Below are positions 27,429 through 34,927 of a stretch of DNA of 54,758 bases, in pieces. Each line of letters begins with the position of its first letter. Positions within the stretch are counted from its first letter, which is position 1. The stretch is from positions 1 through 54,758 of the IMG/VR virus record IMGVR_UViG_3300005534_000017, one strand, 5' to 3'. The notes beneath the pieces are model-generated. The model saw only the letters and a program-made list of their open reading frames with translations, was not told the DNA's origin and searched no databases. Origin of the DNA: a virus. The position numbers were made by a program, and so were the translations under genes.

Positions 27429-27450
27429 CTAATATTAATGTGAGGGCATT

Positions 27451-27900
27451 ATGAAACTAGAGCATTGTCTTCTATTCAACATTACTAAATCCGCTAAGTT
27501 TATAACCCGTTATTTTAATAATACCTATCTATCAAAATGCGGTGTTTCATTCCAACAATTTATAGTTTTATATGTGATTCATCATTATTATCTTCCGAAT
27601 TTAACTCATACCGCTTTAATTTTAGGATTAGACCGAACAACGCTATCAAGGTCCTGTAAACTCTTAGTTAAAAATAATTTAATTAAAATTAAAGATACTA
27701 CCGATAAAAGAGAAATAAGTTATGAATTAACGGACTTTGGGTTAAATATTCTTGAAAGAGCAAATAAAGGTTGGGATAAATTTAAATACGATGTTCCAGA
27801 ATTAATAGGTAAAATTAAGATGGATGAAATTATTAATGATATGCAGTTTATCTTTGAGGAATATTACAAAAAGTTTAATAGCAATAAGGGGGTTAAGTGA
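27451..27900 (+). CDS. MarR-family winged-helix regulator (149 aa)
   Basis: N-terminal helix KLEHCLLFNITKSAKFITRYFNN, then QQFIVLYVIHHYYLP...HTALILGLDRTTLSRSCKLLVKNNLIKI and the wing DKREISYELTDFGLNILERA. This is the MarR fold with the usual length. It is divergent from the late operon and directly downstream of a palindromic promoter, so it may repress itself and perhaps early genes. Confidence 0.82.
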   Translation: MKLEHCLLFNITKSAKFITRYFNNTYLSKCGVSFQQFIVLYVIHHYYLPNLTHTALILGLDRTTLSRSCKLLVKNNLIKIKDTTDKREISYELTDFGLNILERANKGWDKFKYDVPELIGKIKMDEIINDMQFIFEEYYKKFNSNKGVK

Positions 27901-28208
27901 ATAAAGAAAATCAAGGAATTGAAATTAAAGTTAAACAACCAAATATATTTAAACGAATATATTTTAAGTTATTTGGTAATAAAGATTTTAATGAAGACAG
28001 TCTTGAGACTGTTGAGATAGAAAGGCGACAAACCGATGATGAAATATCAGTATTAAATCTTGAATTTTTTAGATGTCCCAAAGGCAACAATAACACAGCT
28101 CTTGGAGAATTGTCAGGATATAGTATAAGTGTTGGAGAGCATAATATTTCCATTCCACAAACAGACAAAGGGTGGGAATGGACAGTTAAGAAGGAATTAA
28201 AAAAATGA
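27897..28208 (+). CDS. Unknown protein (103 aa)
   Basis: GTG start overlapping the MarR stop (GTGA), with AAGGGGG upstream. A basic amphipathic start (VKQPNIFKRIYFKLFGNKDFNED) may contact membrane. No family recognised. Second gene of the MarR operon. Confidence 0.65.
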   Translation: MNKENQGIEIKVKQPNIFKRIYFKLFGNKDFNEDSLETVEIERRQTDDEISVLNLEFFRCPKGNNNTALGELSGYSISVGEHNISIPQTDKGWEWTVKKELKK

Positions 28209-28354
28209 ATGTATCTGAATTAGAACAATACTGGAAACAAAAATGGGAATGGTTTTATAAATGTAATTATTATCATTATACAAATTGTAGTGTTTGTAAG
28301 AAACGTCTATATGATGAATTACATCAATGTCAAATTAAAGAGGAGGATAAATAA
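28205..28354 (+). CDS. Small zinc-knuckle-like protein (49 aa)
   Basis: A 49-aa frame with ATGA overlap upstream and TAATG overlap downstream. It holds CNYYHYTNCSVCKKR and a later Cys, giving a possible zinc site. The tight coupling on both sides supports expression. Unknown role. Confidence 0.6.
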   Translation: MNVSELEQYWKQKWEWFYKCNYYHYTNCSVCKKRLYDELHQCQIKEEDK

Positions 28355-28656
28355 TGAAATGGGATATTGAACTTTTATATATCATACATAATAGTCCTAT
28401 ATATTCAGCAATTAAGTATTTAGGTTTGGAGGTGGATATAGAACGCCTCCTTAAGAAAAATAAAAAAGAAAATAACCATGAGCAACATATAATAGCTCAT
28501 GAAGAATTATGTAAATCACTAAATATTAAACCATATTGGGAAACGGACATAATTAAAGAGCATATAAGATCTCATGATACATTTCAACAAGATATGAACA
28601 AACAATGGGAACGATTAATTGTTCATGAAGAGATAGCGAGAAAGACATACGACTAA
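28354..28656 (+). CDS. Unknown protein (100 aa)
   Basis: AGGAGG precedes the ATG, which overlaps the previous stop. Mostly helical, with His-rich patches (NNHEQHIIAHEELCK). No family recognised; last gene of the MarR operon before a 200-bp gap. Confidence 0.6.
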   Translation: MKWDIELLYIIHNSPIYSAIKYLGLEVDIERLLKKNKKENNHEQHIIAHEELCKSLNIKPYWETDIIKEHIRSHDTFQQDMNKQWERLIVHEEIARKTYD

Positions 28657-28717
28657 TGTTATATATATGGATATTGGTATTGGAAGAAAAATTGTATCGG
28701 CAAGAAGTAAAGCAAGA

Positions 28718-28754
28718 CCCTAAGTGCTTCACGTCATCTTAGGGCTGTAAGCAC
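28718..28754 (+). ncRNA. Possible H-type pseudoknot or switch element in the gap after the MarR operon
   Basis: Arm CCCTAAG (28718-28724) pairs with CTTAGGG (28738-28744), and GTGCTT (28724-28729) pairs with AAGCAC (28749-28754), so the two stems cross. That gives a pseudoknot or two exclusive folds. It lies in the 201-bp gap 28657-28857 before a gene with a DNA-binding-like helix. No strong promoter is visible, so it may be a leader element of a read-through transcript. Confidence 0.45.
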
Positions 28755-28857
28755 AACAAGAGCATGAGACGGTTACTCAATACTTACATTTAACTTGCGA
28801 GAATCATATTACCTGTTAAAGTTTGATTTGTCAACATTGTTTATTTGGAAAACATTC

Positions 28858-29220
28858 ATGAAAGATAAAAAAATTAAAATGCAAAAATTAGAAGGAACTA
28901 ATATTAAAGTAGATATGGAAAAATATAATAAGGTTAAGTTAGTTGCCGAAAAACTGTTAAACAATAATGTTTGGCCATCTATTTTGCAAGTAACTCGGGC
29001 TCTTGGCGTTCCAGATGGATATACTCAACCCAATCATTACTTACGTATTTGGAAAAAAATTAATAATTTTAATTTAACCAAAAAATATGTTTTTTTATAT
29101 TCCACGAATGAATCAAGGATTTCAAATTGTTCTTTAGACTCATGTAAAGTCTTTATGATTAGCCCCTTTTATCGCAAAAAAGTTTGTCAAGACCATCTAA
29201 TTGTTTACGATGACCTATAA
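28858..29220 (+). CDS. Probable DNA-binding protein (120 aa)
   Basis: Start at 28858 (ATG) is preferred to an in-frame TTG at 28795. Residues 23-60 (KLVAEKLLNNNVWPSILQVTRALGVPDGYTQPNHYLRIWKKI) look like a helix-turn-helix of the KfrA/small regulator type. C-terminal Cys residues (CSLDSCKVF...VCQDH) could form a zinc site. Function not established. Confidence 0.55.
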   Translation: MKDKKIKMQKLEGTNIKVDMEKYNKVKLVAEKLLNNNVWPSILQVTRALGVPDGYTQPNHYLRIWKKINNFNLTKKYVFLYSTNESRISNCSLDSCKVFMISPFYRKKVCQDHLIVYDDL

Positions 29221-29225
29221 ACTTA

Positions 29226-29254
29226 TTTTCGGTTTTTCGAAGAAAAACGGAAAA
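29226..29254. repeat. Imperfect palindrome after the DNA-binding gene
   Basis: TTTTCGGTTTTTC and GAAAAACGGAAAA form 13-bp arms with one mismatch around GAA. It follows the 28858 gene and could be a weak terminator or attenuator; no long U-tract follows. Confidence 0.4.
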
Positions 29255-29288
29255 CCTTAACTATACTAAAAATATTATAATGACCTTA

Positions 29289-29317
29289 TTGACAAATATC
29301 TGTATACAGACTATCAT
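29289..29317 (+). promoter_or_regulatory. Promoter with CTGTATACAG operator
   Basis: TTGACA (29289-29294), 17 bp, TATCAT (29312-29317). The spacer holds a perfect 10-bp palindrome CTGTATACAG (29300-29309) that contains the TGTATACA of the MarR promoter at 27421. It drives the 29350-30381 genes. Shared sites suggest common control by the MarR-type protein. Confidence 0.72.
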
Positions 29318-29349
29318 ACCCCTCTATCCCCAATCTAGGAATTTATCCT

Positions 29350-29553
29350 ATGTCTAAAAGATACATCTTAACCTATCAAAATCATAATGATGGTACTGAA
29401 TCAATATTATCTTCTGCTCTTTCCAGAGAGAATATTTTAAAATTAATGAAAAAATTAATTATTTCAAAGAACTTACTAAGTCAATATGTATATCGTTTAT
29501 GGATTGTTGATGATGAGGTCAATAATGGTAAAAGAGAAATTATATCGTTGTAA
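29350..29553 (+). CDS. Small protein (67 aa)
   Basis: Starts 33 bp after the promoter with AGGA 9 nt upstream. YILTYQNHNDGTESILSSALSRENILKLMKK looks like a strand followed by helices. No known family. Confidence 0.65.
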   Translation: MSKRYILTYQNHNDGTESILSSALSRENILKLMKKLIISKNLLSQYVYRLWIVDDEVNNGKREIISL

Positions 29554-29716
29554 TATTCGTGTTGATTTAAACACTTGGAAACATTTACAGAGATTATCTA
29601 GAAAAGGAAATGATGAGGAAATTGATAAGGGCGCTTCTAAGATAGTTAGACAGTGTATTGACTATTGTATGAAGAAAGAGGGTTTATTAGAAAAGTTTGC
29701 GAAGATTGAGGATTGA
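29525..29716 (+). CDS. Ribbon-helix-helix-like protein (63 aa)
   Basis: The start at 29525 (TGAGG upstream) gives KLYRCNIRVDLNTWKHLQRLSRKG...ASKIVRQCIDYCMKK: a strand and two helices as in Arc/MetJ-like regulators. It overlaps the previous gene by 29 bp. Probably DNA-binding. Confidence 0.58.
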   Translation: MVKEKLYRCNIRVDLNTWKHLQRLSRKGNDEEIDKGASKIVRQCIDYCMKKEGLLEKFAKIED

Positions 29717-29717
29717 T

Positions 29718-29783
29718 ATGTCAGAGAATGAAGAAAGGTCGGATTTACTTAATAAAATTAAAGTTGTGAAAATTATTAAATGA
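29718..29783 (+). CDS. Micro-ORF (21 aa), possible leader peptide
   Basis: A 21-aa frame (MSENEERSDLLNKIKVVKIIK) ends in an ATGA overlap with the next gene. Its coupling to both neighbours is the only evidence; it could simply help translate the next gene. Confidence 0.35.
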   Translation: MSENEERSDLLNKIKVVKIIK

Positions 29784-30094
29784 CAATCAAGATTAAAGAC
29801 AAACATGTAGCCGATGAATTGATTAACCTTTTTAATAAGGATTTTAAATTATATAATTCTGATAAGATTAGGTTAGAAGCTTTGACAAATTTTGATTTAA
29901 ATTTATGCCGTAATACTTCATTATTAAAATATCTTAATGAATTGAAAACAATTGATAAGAAATATTATAGAGAATATTTAGACTATTTATATTATAGGTT
30001 CTTATCAGCATTTGAAATTATGGTCATTAAGACTATTAAGGCTCTTAGAGATGAAGGTGTAAAAGTAAATTTAAATGGGAAAATATTAATATGA
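29780..30094 (+). CDS. Helical protein (104 aa)
   Basis: All-helical: DELINLFNKDFKLY...SLLKYLNELKTIDKKYYREYLDYLYYRFLSAFEIMVIKTIKAL. The next gene has the same layout (DEL.., ..LIELEKNNKQQYILFLNYAFKHFIEANETAFDAM), so the two look like a diverged tandem pair. Unknown function. Confidence 0.6.
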   Translation: MTIKIKDKHVADELINLFNKDFKLYNSDKIRLEALTNFDLNLCRNTSLLKYLNELKTIDKKYYREYLDYLYYRFLSAFEIMVIKTIKALRDEGVKVNLNGKILI

Positions 30095-30381
30095 TTGATG
30101 AGCTCAAACAAGAATTTGACACTCTACTAAAAGAATATAACGGTAATCCATTTATCGATAAGGATTCCTTTAAGTCATTCTTGGTAAATAATCTTAAAAG
30201 TTTTATAGCTAACAGTTCTATTAATAGCAAGTTAATTGAATTAGAAAAGAATAATAAACAACAATATATACTATTCTTAAATTATGCCTTTAAACATTTT
30301 ATAGAAGCCAATGAGACGGCTTTTGATGCGATGAGGTCTTTTTGTAGCCAGCTTAAGAATTGTAGCGTGAAGGCGATTTAA
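30091..30381 (+). CDS. Helical protein (96 aa), likely paralogue of the previous gene
   Basis: Starts in an overlap with the stop of 29780 (ATGA). Similar order of acidic start, Leu/Lys helices and F..LNYAFKHF. It may have arisen by duplication. Confidence 0.6.
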   Translation: MIDELKQEFDTLLKEYNGNPFIDKDSFKSFLVNNLKSFIANSSINSKLIELEKNNKQQYILFLNYAFKHFIEANETAFDAMRSFCSQLKNCSVKAI

Positions 30382-30402
30382 TTAAGGATTTAGGATATAC
30401 GA

Positions 30403-30633
30403 ATGAGCTTTGAAGACCATGCAACTTTTGGACCAGCAACCATAATAGGTTTGAAAGATAGGGTCTATATTGGTCAGCAATTGCCAAGTGACTTTTTTTC
30501 ATATACAGAGAAAAAACAAAAAGAATTATACCGAAAGTATATGCATTTTCTTGGCCTTACGAGAAATGAAGCTGACGAACTTGTTAAAGGATTATTATTA
30601 TGGTTAGAGCATGGTAGCGAAGATTATGATTAA
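30403..30633 (+). CDS. Unknown protein (76 aa)
   Basis: MSFEDHATFGPATIIGLKDRVYIGQQLPSDFFSYTEKKQKELYRKYMHFLGLTRNEADELVKGLLLWLE. A mixed fold with a C-terminal helix pair. No recognised family. Confidence 0.6.
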   Translation: MSFEDHATFGPATIIGLKDRVYIGQQLPSDFFSYTEKKQKELYRKYMHFLGLTRNEADELVKGLLLWLEHGSEDYD

Positions 30634-30835
30634 AACTGTATGCAATTGCGATAAATGTGAAAAGGATTTATCATCAACTTCAAACATTATTAATTATCGT
30701 ATCTTCTTAAAATCAGAACGTATTCCCTGTCATGATGGCGCAGTAACCGCTATGATGATACATCCACAAATAAAAGATGAATTACATTTTTGTGATATAA
30801 AATGTTTTAAAAGTTATGTGAATGAGAAATTATAG
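30626..30835 (+). CDS. Zinc-finger protein, paralogue of 40086 gene (69 aa)
   Basis: The start at 30626 or at 30611 cannot be decided. CNCDKCEKDLSS...NYRIFLKSERI...HPQIKDELHFCDIKCFKSYVN gives a four-Cys site (CxxC and HFCxxxC). The gene at 40086 has the same order: CKSCGEDITYSSN...YILQVKSIRI...PIYFCSKRCIRNYY. They are one protein family, probably zinc-binding. Confidence 0.62.
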   Translation: MIKTVCNCDKCEKDLSSTSNIINYRIFLKSERIPCHDGAVTAMMIHPQIKDELHFCDIKCFKSYVNEKL

Positions 30836-30842
30836 GTGCATT

Positions 30843-31112
30843 ATGACTAAAGAATATTTTTACAAAGATATTCAAATAGATTCTGAAATATTGAAACAAT
30901 TAAAGCGCGAAAAGAGACGATTGAAACTGCTTTATATCTTTGACTTTATATTATTTAGCATATCGTATGTAGTTACATTATATACGATCTCAGATATTGT
31001 TTGTCATTACGTAACCTATGGTAAATATATTTGCGTATTTGTATGTATTTTTGTAGCTGGGGTTTTTACTGAACAATTTACTAAAAGGTATGAAAGGATA
31101 GCTAAGTTATAA
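30843..31112 (+). CDS. Two-pass membrane protein (89 aa)
   Basis: The start at 30843 has AGGTG 4 nt upstream. After a charged N-terminus, KLLYIFDFILFSISYVVTLYTISDIV and YICVFVCIFVAGVFTE are hydrophobic and suit two transmembrane helices. No signal of function; possible superinfection or membrane-disturbing protein. Confidence 0.6.
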   Translation: MTKEYFYKDIQIDSEILKQLKREKRRLKLLYIFDFILFSISYVVTLYTISDIVCHYVTYGKYICVFVCIFVAGVFTEQFTKRYERIAKL

Positions 31113-31117
31113 TTCAA

Positions 31118-31471
31118 TTACTCATACATTCCCAGCGTTAACCTAGGTCTTCTATCATTCTTTAATACCTTCTTGACATCTTCTTTATCGTTCAATAATC
31201 CAAACTTATGTAATAAGTAATCATGAACAAATTCTAATGTTTTACCACATTCCTTTTCAAATTGTTCTACAACTTTCTTATTTAACTTTCTTTTATATTT
31301 ATCGCCTATAGACTTAGGTCTAGCGTAAACCACGATATTCATTTCAAAGGGAAAATCACTACTACTGCCATCCCAATTATATCTATTGGCGCTAATACAG
31401 AGCGTGTCTGAACCCAGTTCTTTAACTGTAAACTTTATATCTTTTTCTACTTCATGATAGAGTTCGTCCAT
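31118..31471 (-). CDS. Unknown protein (117 aa)
   Basis: Convergent with the gene at 30843 (6 bp gap). Contains GSDTLCISANRYNWDGSSSDFPFEMNIVVYARPKSIG with two beta strands and a long charged helix. The last gene of the minus repressor operon. Not recognised. Confidence 0.55.
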   Translation of the reverse strand: MDELYHEVEKDIKFTVKELGSDTLCISANRYNWDGSSSDFPFEMNIVVYARPKSIGDKYKRKLNKKVVEQFEKECGKTLEFVHDYLLHKFGLLNDKEDVKKVLKNDRRPRLTLGMYE

Positions 31472-31513
31472 GATATATGTTACTTAAATAAAATTTTTTG
31501 AGAATCTGTTTCA

Positions 31514-31696
31514 TTATACATCAATATCTTTCCAATCTTCCCATACAAAACCTAATAATAGTTTCATAAAATATCTATGAATAAGTTTTGGTTTTTTATA
31601 ACAGTATATCACCACCCCGTGCGTAGGTCCTTGCACAATCCATAGTCTACCAATTGGTTTTTCTGGTGTTATTACCCCTGCAATTTTATAATTCAT
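31514..31696 (-). CDS. Small protein (60 aa)
   Basis: YKIAGVITPEKPIGRLWIVQGPTHGVVIYCYKKPKLIHRYFMKLLLGFVWEDWKD. The hydrophobic stretches and basic middle fit a membrane-associated peptide. It starts inside the end of the previous gene (overlap of 11 bp). Confidence 0.5.
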   Translation of the reverse strand: MNYKIAGVITPEKPIGRLWIVQGPTHGVVIYCYKKPKLIHRYFMKLLLGFVWEDWKDIDV

Positions 31697-32057
31697 TTAT
31701 ATCTTTTCCAAACTCATCTTTTAAAACTTTCCTGACTGCGTCTATTACTTCTGGTTCATCATAGTAATATTTATTATTTTTCAAATTTATAAAAGCTGGG
31801 GTATTTTTTAAAATAAAAAACGGCACAGGATATTTTTTTAAACTGGTAACCATATTTTCAGGCATATCAGTCATGGCAACATCATGAAATTTAAGCCTTC
31901 CTTCTTTTTCTAACTTATCACCTAACTTCTTATTCTTTACATATGTAATATAGTCCCAATGATAGACCATTTTCGCCCATTCTCGTTCATCTTTAGATAG
32001 TCGAAGATAACAAATAAAGTTTTTAAATTTGTAGATAATTCTTTTAAACATTTTCAT
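31686..32057 (-). CDS. Unknown protein (123 aa)
   Basis: Basic amphipathic N-terminus (FKRIIYKFKNFICYLRL), then DEREWAKMVYHWDYITYVKNKKLGDKLEKEGRLKFHDV and KNTPAFINLKNNKYYYDEPEVIDAVRKVLK. It starts 1 bp from the repressor-like gene's stop. No family recognised. Confidence 0.55.
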   Translation of the reverse strand: MKMFKRIIYKFKNFICYLRLSKDEREWAKMVYHWDYITYVKNKKLGDKLEKEGRLKFHDVAMTDMPENMVTSLKKYPVPFFILKNTPAFINLKNNKYYYDEPEVIDAVRKVLKDEFGKDINEL

Positions 32058-32563
32058 TACCTTCTTACTCTTTTAGCTTTTTCTGAAAGTTTATTATAAG
32101 CATTGACCATTTTACTTATCCCACTTAATGTTAATTCTTGTCTTCCTACATAAACATGTGATATATATGATGAAGAATACCCGCACGCTAACGCAAGCTC
32201 TTTGATTGTATAACCGTTTATATTACGTAATGAAACTAAGTTTTTTATAATTTCGGACATAGCTTCCCTTAAATTTTTAAAATAATTATTCATCAAGTTA
32301 ACATTGCCCGTAAGTTCTTTTTCTAATCTTTCTTTAAGGCTTTTATCTCCTATTAGCTCTGACGGAGTAACATTAAGAATTTTTGATATTATTTTAATAG
32401 TTTCAGGACTAAGATTGCGTTTACCGGCTTCTATATAACTTATAATAGAATGATTAAGCCCAATTTTATCCGCAAACTGTTTTTGTGTTAAATTGTTTTC
32501 AATTCTAAATTTCTTTATTCTTTTACCTACTTCCATACCTAAGCAAATACCACCTTTTGACAT
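32057..32563 (-). CDS. XRE-type regulator with two helix-turn-helix domains (168 aa)
   Basis: Residues 10-65 (GKRIKKFRIENNLTQKQFADKIGLNHSIISYIEAGKRNLSPETIKIISKILNV) are a classic HTH_3 domain. Residues 115-160 (YTIKELALACGYSSSYISHVYVGRQELTLSGISKMV) form a second HTH. This tandem form would bind DNA as a repressor-like factor, the best lysogeny-control candidate. The start is uncertain by 9 codons (an alternative ATG at 32536). Confidence 0.75.
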   Translation of the reverse strand: MSKGGICLGMEVGKRIKKFRIENNLTQKQFADKIGLNHSIISYIEAGKRNLSPETIKIISKILNVTPSELIGDKSLKERLEKELTGNVNLMNNYFKNLREAMSEIIKNLVSLRNINGYTIKELALACGYSSSYISHVYVGRQELTLSGISKMVNAYNKLSEKAKRVRR

Positions 32564-32577
32564 TACTCTTCTGTCCC

Positions 32578-32883
32578 TTATTTATCTAAATGAGTCTTAA
32601 TAAACTTTTCAATTTCTATACGAGAATTTGGTAAAGCTTGAACATCAATAGTTTCACCGGGTAATATATTTATTTTAGATGAATCTATTAATGCCCCCAT
32701 TCCACGATCTAGTACCATTTTGGCGGCTTTACAGCGTCCCTCAACTTTTTCTGACGGGTCTCTTACTATCTTTGCGAGATTATCTAAAATTTCTGGACAT
32801 AACTTTCTAGCATATTCAGATAACTTATATACGTCGTTACATCGACCTAATGGATTACCTGATTTTCCCTTCTCGAAAGTCAT
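32578..32883 (-). CDS. DUF5681-type protein (101 aa)
   Basis: The opening FEKGKSGNPLGR and following RKLCPEILDNLAKIVRDPSEKVEGRCKAAKMVLDRGMG are the signature of the DUF5681 family, often found next to phage packaging or resolvase genes. It is the first gene of the minus repressor operon. Function unknown in the family. Confidence 0.65.
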   Translation of the reverse strand: MTFEKGKSGNPLGRCNDVYKLSEYARKLCPEILDNLAKIVRDPSEKVEGRCKAAKMVLDRGMGALIDSSKINILPGETIDVQALPNSRIEIEKFIKTHLDK

Positions 32884-33251
32884 TTATCTTCCTTTTTCCT
32901 TGATACCAAGAGCTAAACATATTGTAGACATGATATATGATTATGCTAATATTCGACCGTAAATGTCATGTATATATTCGGGCTAGCATCCTCTGTTAGC
33001 CATCTTTTTTATCATAATCACAACAATTATTACATTACCTATCACATATTATATATTAAAATAATTTAGTTCACTTATTTAATCCGATTCAATTCTCTTA
33101 TTTTTTAAATTTATCTTATTGATTCATATAAATATTATTAATTATTGAAATATTTTTTAATTATTTTTAAAAAGGCACTTTACACCTTTGTCTACTAAGC
33201 TTATGCTACTAAGCATGGATGGTTACATTAATCAACAAAGGAGCAATTAAT
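32884..33251. other. 368-bp regulatory gap between divergent operons
   Basis: Divergent control region. A 5-bp stem GGCTA/TAGCC with T6 (32981-33010) is a weak terminator-like hairpin on the plus strand. Bases 33011-33170 are extremely AT-rich, with runs such as AAATATTTTTTAATTATTTTTAAAA, and could be a binding or unwinding region. Confidence 0.5.
33179..33214 (+). promoter_or_regulatory. Promoter with a 9-bp direct repeat over the -10
   Basis: TTTACA (33179-33184), 17 bp, TATGCT (33202-33207). CTACTAAGC occurs at 33192-33200 and 33206-33214 with a 14-bp period, and GCTTA/TAAGC make an inverted repeat there. A repressor binding as a tandem dimer is likely; the divergent XRE protein is a candidate. 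Confidence 0.62.
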
Positions 33252-33740
33252 ATGTCTGCACAAGTCAAATATGTCCAAGACCATGTCAAAGCAGCAAAGA
33301 TGATTAGGCAAGAGCTTAAGAAAGCCTTTCCTAGCACAAAATTTAGCGTCACAAGTTCATTATTCTCTATGGGTAATAGTGTGAGCATAAGCTGGACAAA
33401 CGGCCCTACAACCGCTTCTGTTAAAGCTATTACAGATAAATACCAGTACGGTCACTTTGATGGAATGACCGATTGTTATGAATATTCCAATAGCAGGAAA
33501 GACATACCACAATCTAAGTTTGTTCAAGCATCAAGGGAAATTACGAAAGACATTTATGAAACAGCATTTTGTTTAGCTAAGTCTTATTTTAAATGTTGTG
33601 AAGAATGTCTTAACTTGGATTCACGTATTAATGATGGATCTCCTTATTACACAACTGTTAGGCAGTTTTTAAATCCTTACATTTGGAAGACCGATTTAAC
33701 AAATGAATTATTAACAGTTGAAAAGTTATTTAAACATTAA
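33252..33740 (+). CDS. LPD29-domain protein (162 aa)
   Basis: The start at 33252 has AAAGGAG 8 nt upstream. SVTSSLFSMGNSVSISWTNGPTTASVKAITDKYQYGHFDGMTDCYEYSN is the LPD29 signature (Large polyvalent protein-associated domain 29). The rest is helical with several Cys. LPD29 proteins occur in plasmid and phage accessory regions, often near anti-restriction genes; the role here is unknown. Confidence 0.7.
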   Translation: MSAQVKYVQDHVKAAKMIRQELKKAFPSTKFSVTSSLFSMGNSVSISWTNGPTTASVKAITDKYQYGHFDGMTDCYEYSNSRKDIPQSKFVQASREITKDIYETAFCLAKSYFKCCEECLNLDSRINDGSPYYTTVRQFLNPYIWKTDLTNELLTVEKLFKH

Positions 33741-33761
33741 ACGTAACAAAGGAGCGCTAAC

Positions 33762-33905
33762 ATGACGGAACTAGACATTTACTTACAAAACATTGAACTT
33801 TTAGAGTCAATTGACTTATCACGATATGACTATCTTGATATGCACGACTTTAAGTTTGATGATGAGAACCTAGAATGTGATGATGAATTTAAGGTTATTA
33901 ACTAA
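33762..33905 (+). CDS. Very acidic small protein (47 aa)
   Basis: Start with AAAGGAG 7 nt upstream. About a third of residues are Asp/Glu (TELDIYLQNIELLESIDLSR...DDENLECDDE) with few basic residues. Such acidic small proteins sometimes mimic DNA to block nucleases, which is only a possibility here. Confidence 0.62.
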   Translation: MTELDIYLQNIELLESIDLSRYDYLDMHDFKFDDENLECDDEFKVIN

Positions 33906-33917
33906 AGGAGAAATGAA

Positions 33918-34190
33918 ATGAGCGATGATAAAAACGATTGTGTATGTCTTGACAACATAGTTCACCTACTAGTTGATGTAAGAGAAAAGATGAGCTGTCT
34001 CATAGGTACTCTATTTATTGATGATGTCGAGGACTTAGTTGACGAAGAAAATGAAGAGAAATTACTTAGAAGTGAGTTAATTGATGCACACGAGCTTTTA
34101 AAGGATGCATTACACTTATGTCAATTTAAGCCTTTTCATGCAACGCGAAAGGAAAGGGTAGAAATAATCGAAATGAATAAAGGAGAATAG
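33918..34190 (+). CDS. Acidic helical protein (90 aa)
   Basis: AAAGGAG stands before the ATG. LIDDVEDLVDEENEEKLLRSELIDAHELLKDALHL is acidic; two Cys lie near the N-terminus. In the same operon as the LPD29 gene and the 47-aa acidic gene. Function unknown. Confidence 0.6.
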   Translation: MSDDKNDCVCLDNIVHLLVDVREKMSCLIGTLFIDDVEDLVDEENEEKLLRSELIDAHELLKDALHLCQFKPFHATRKERVEIIEMNKGE

Positions 34191-34195
34191 TAATT

Positions 34196-34492
34196 ATGAA
34201 ATGTTACATACTTTTTGGAGACACTGGAGAATATGATGAACGTAGAGAATGGGTAGTTTCAGTTTTTCTATCTAAACAAACCGCAATAAAAACAAGAGAT
34301 AAGCTCAATAATATATTAGCTGATCATAATTTGTTGCTCTATTCTGAAATTCCTTTTCTGTATAGTGAGGAAAAAGAAAGGCTTTGCAAAGCTTTAATTA
34401 AAGATATAGATGACAATTTTGTAGTTGATTGCGGTACTGGAACAAGATACGAAATTCAGACATCGGAAATTATAGACTGGGAGAAAAAATGA
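34196..34492 (+). CDS. Unknown protein (98 aa)
   Basis: MKCYILFGDTGEYDERREWVVSVFLSKQTAIKTRDKLNNILADHN. The YILFGDTGEYDERREW..VF start recurs in small phage proteins. Probable alpha/beta fold. Its stop overlaps the next ATG (ATGA). Confidence 0.6.
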   Translation: MKCYILFGDTGEYDERREWVVSVFLSKQTAIKTRDKLNNILADHNLLLYSEIPFLYSEEKERLCKALIKDIDDNFVVDCGTGTRYEIQTSEIIDWEKK

Positions 34493-34662
34493 AAGTTAGT
34501 AGGCTTACGATACATGGTAATACTCACCCTCATGACAAAGACGGTAAGTTTTTATTCCCCAGGAATAATTTTAATAAGAGGCTTTGGGCTGCTCAGATTA
34601 CGGGTAAGAACGGCTCTTATATCTTTGATAGGGAGTTTATTAATAAATATGAAAAAAGTTGA
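34489..34662 (+). CDS. Small basic protein (57 aa)
   Basis: The start at 34489 is set by the ATGA overlap. RLTIHGNTHPHDKDGKFLFPRNNFNKRLWAAQITGKNG. Not recognised. Confidence 0.55.
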   Translation: MKVSRLTIHGNTHPHDKDGKFLFPRNNFNKRLWAAQITGKNGSYIFDREFINKYEKS

Positions 34663-34924
34663 AGAACTTAGCGAGCTTAATTTAAATATTTTAATTAATC
34701 AAATTAGGTTAAATGATTTAATTGACTCACTTGAGGAGCTATTAGAATTATTTACAAAAGAAAATATTTATGAACTTAAGGGTGCTCTTGAATATATTCC
34801 GGGAAATGTCTACATAGATAAAAATCGAATTCTTTCTTTACAAGATACATGTAATACCCTTTTATCAAATTTTAAAAAAATAGACGATGTTGTAACTAAT
34901 AGTTGTTCTAACTGTGAGAAATAA
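34649..34924 (+). CDS. Helical protein (91 aa)
   Basis: ATG at 34649 overlaps the previous gene's end. MKKVEELSELNLNILINQIRLNDLIDSLEELLELFTKENIYELKGALEYI, ending in NSCSNCEK. Leu-rich helices and a C-terminal CxxC. Confidence 0.55.
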   Translation: MKKVEELSELNLNILINQIRLNDLIDSLEELLELFTKENIYELKGALEYIPGNVYIDKNRILSLQDTCNTLLSNFKKIDDVVTNSCSNCEK

Positions 34925-34927
34925 ACA

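Noticed and set aside
28657-28857. tRNA gene
   Set aside because: No cloverleaf, anticodon arm or T-loop motif (GTTC) is found; the stems cross.
32981-33010. Strong terminator in the divergent gap
   Set aside because: The stem is 5 bp with an 11-base loop and no plus-strand gene ends just before it; noted only as a weak hairpin.
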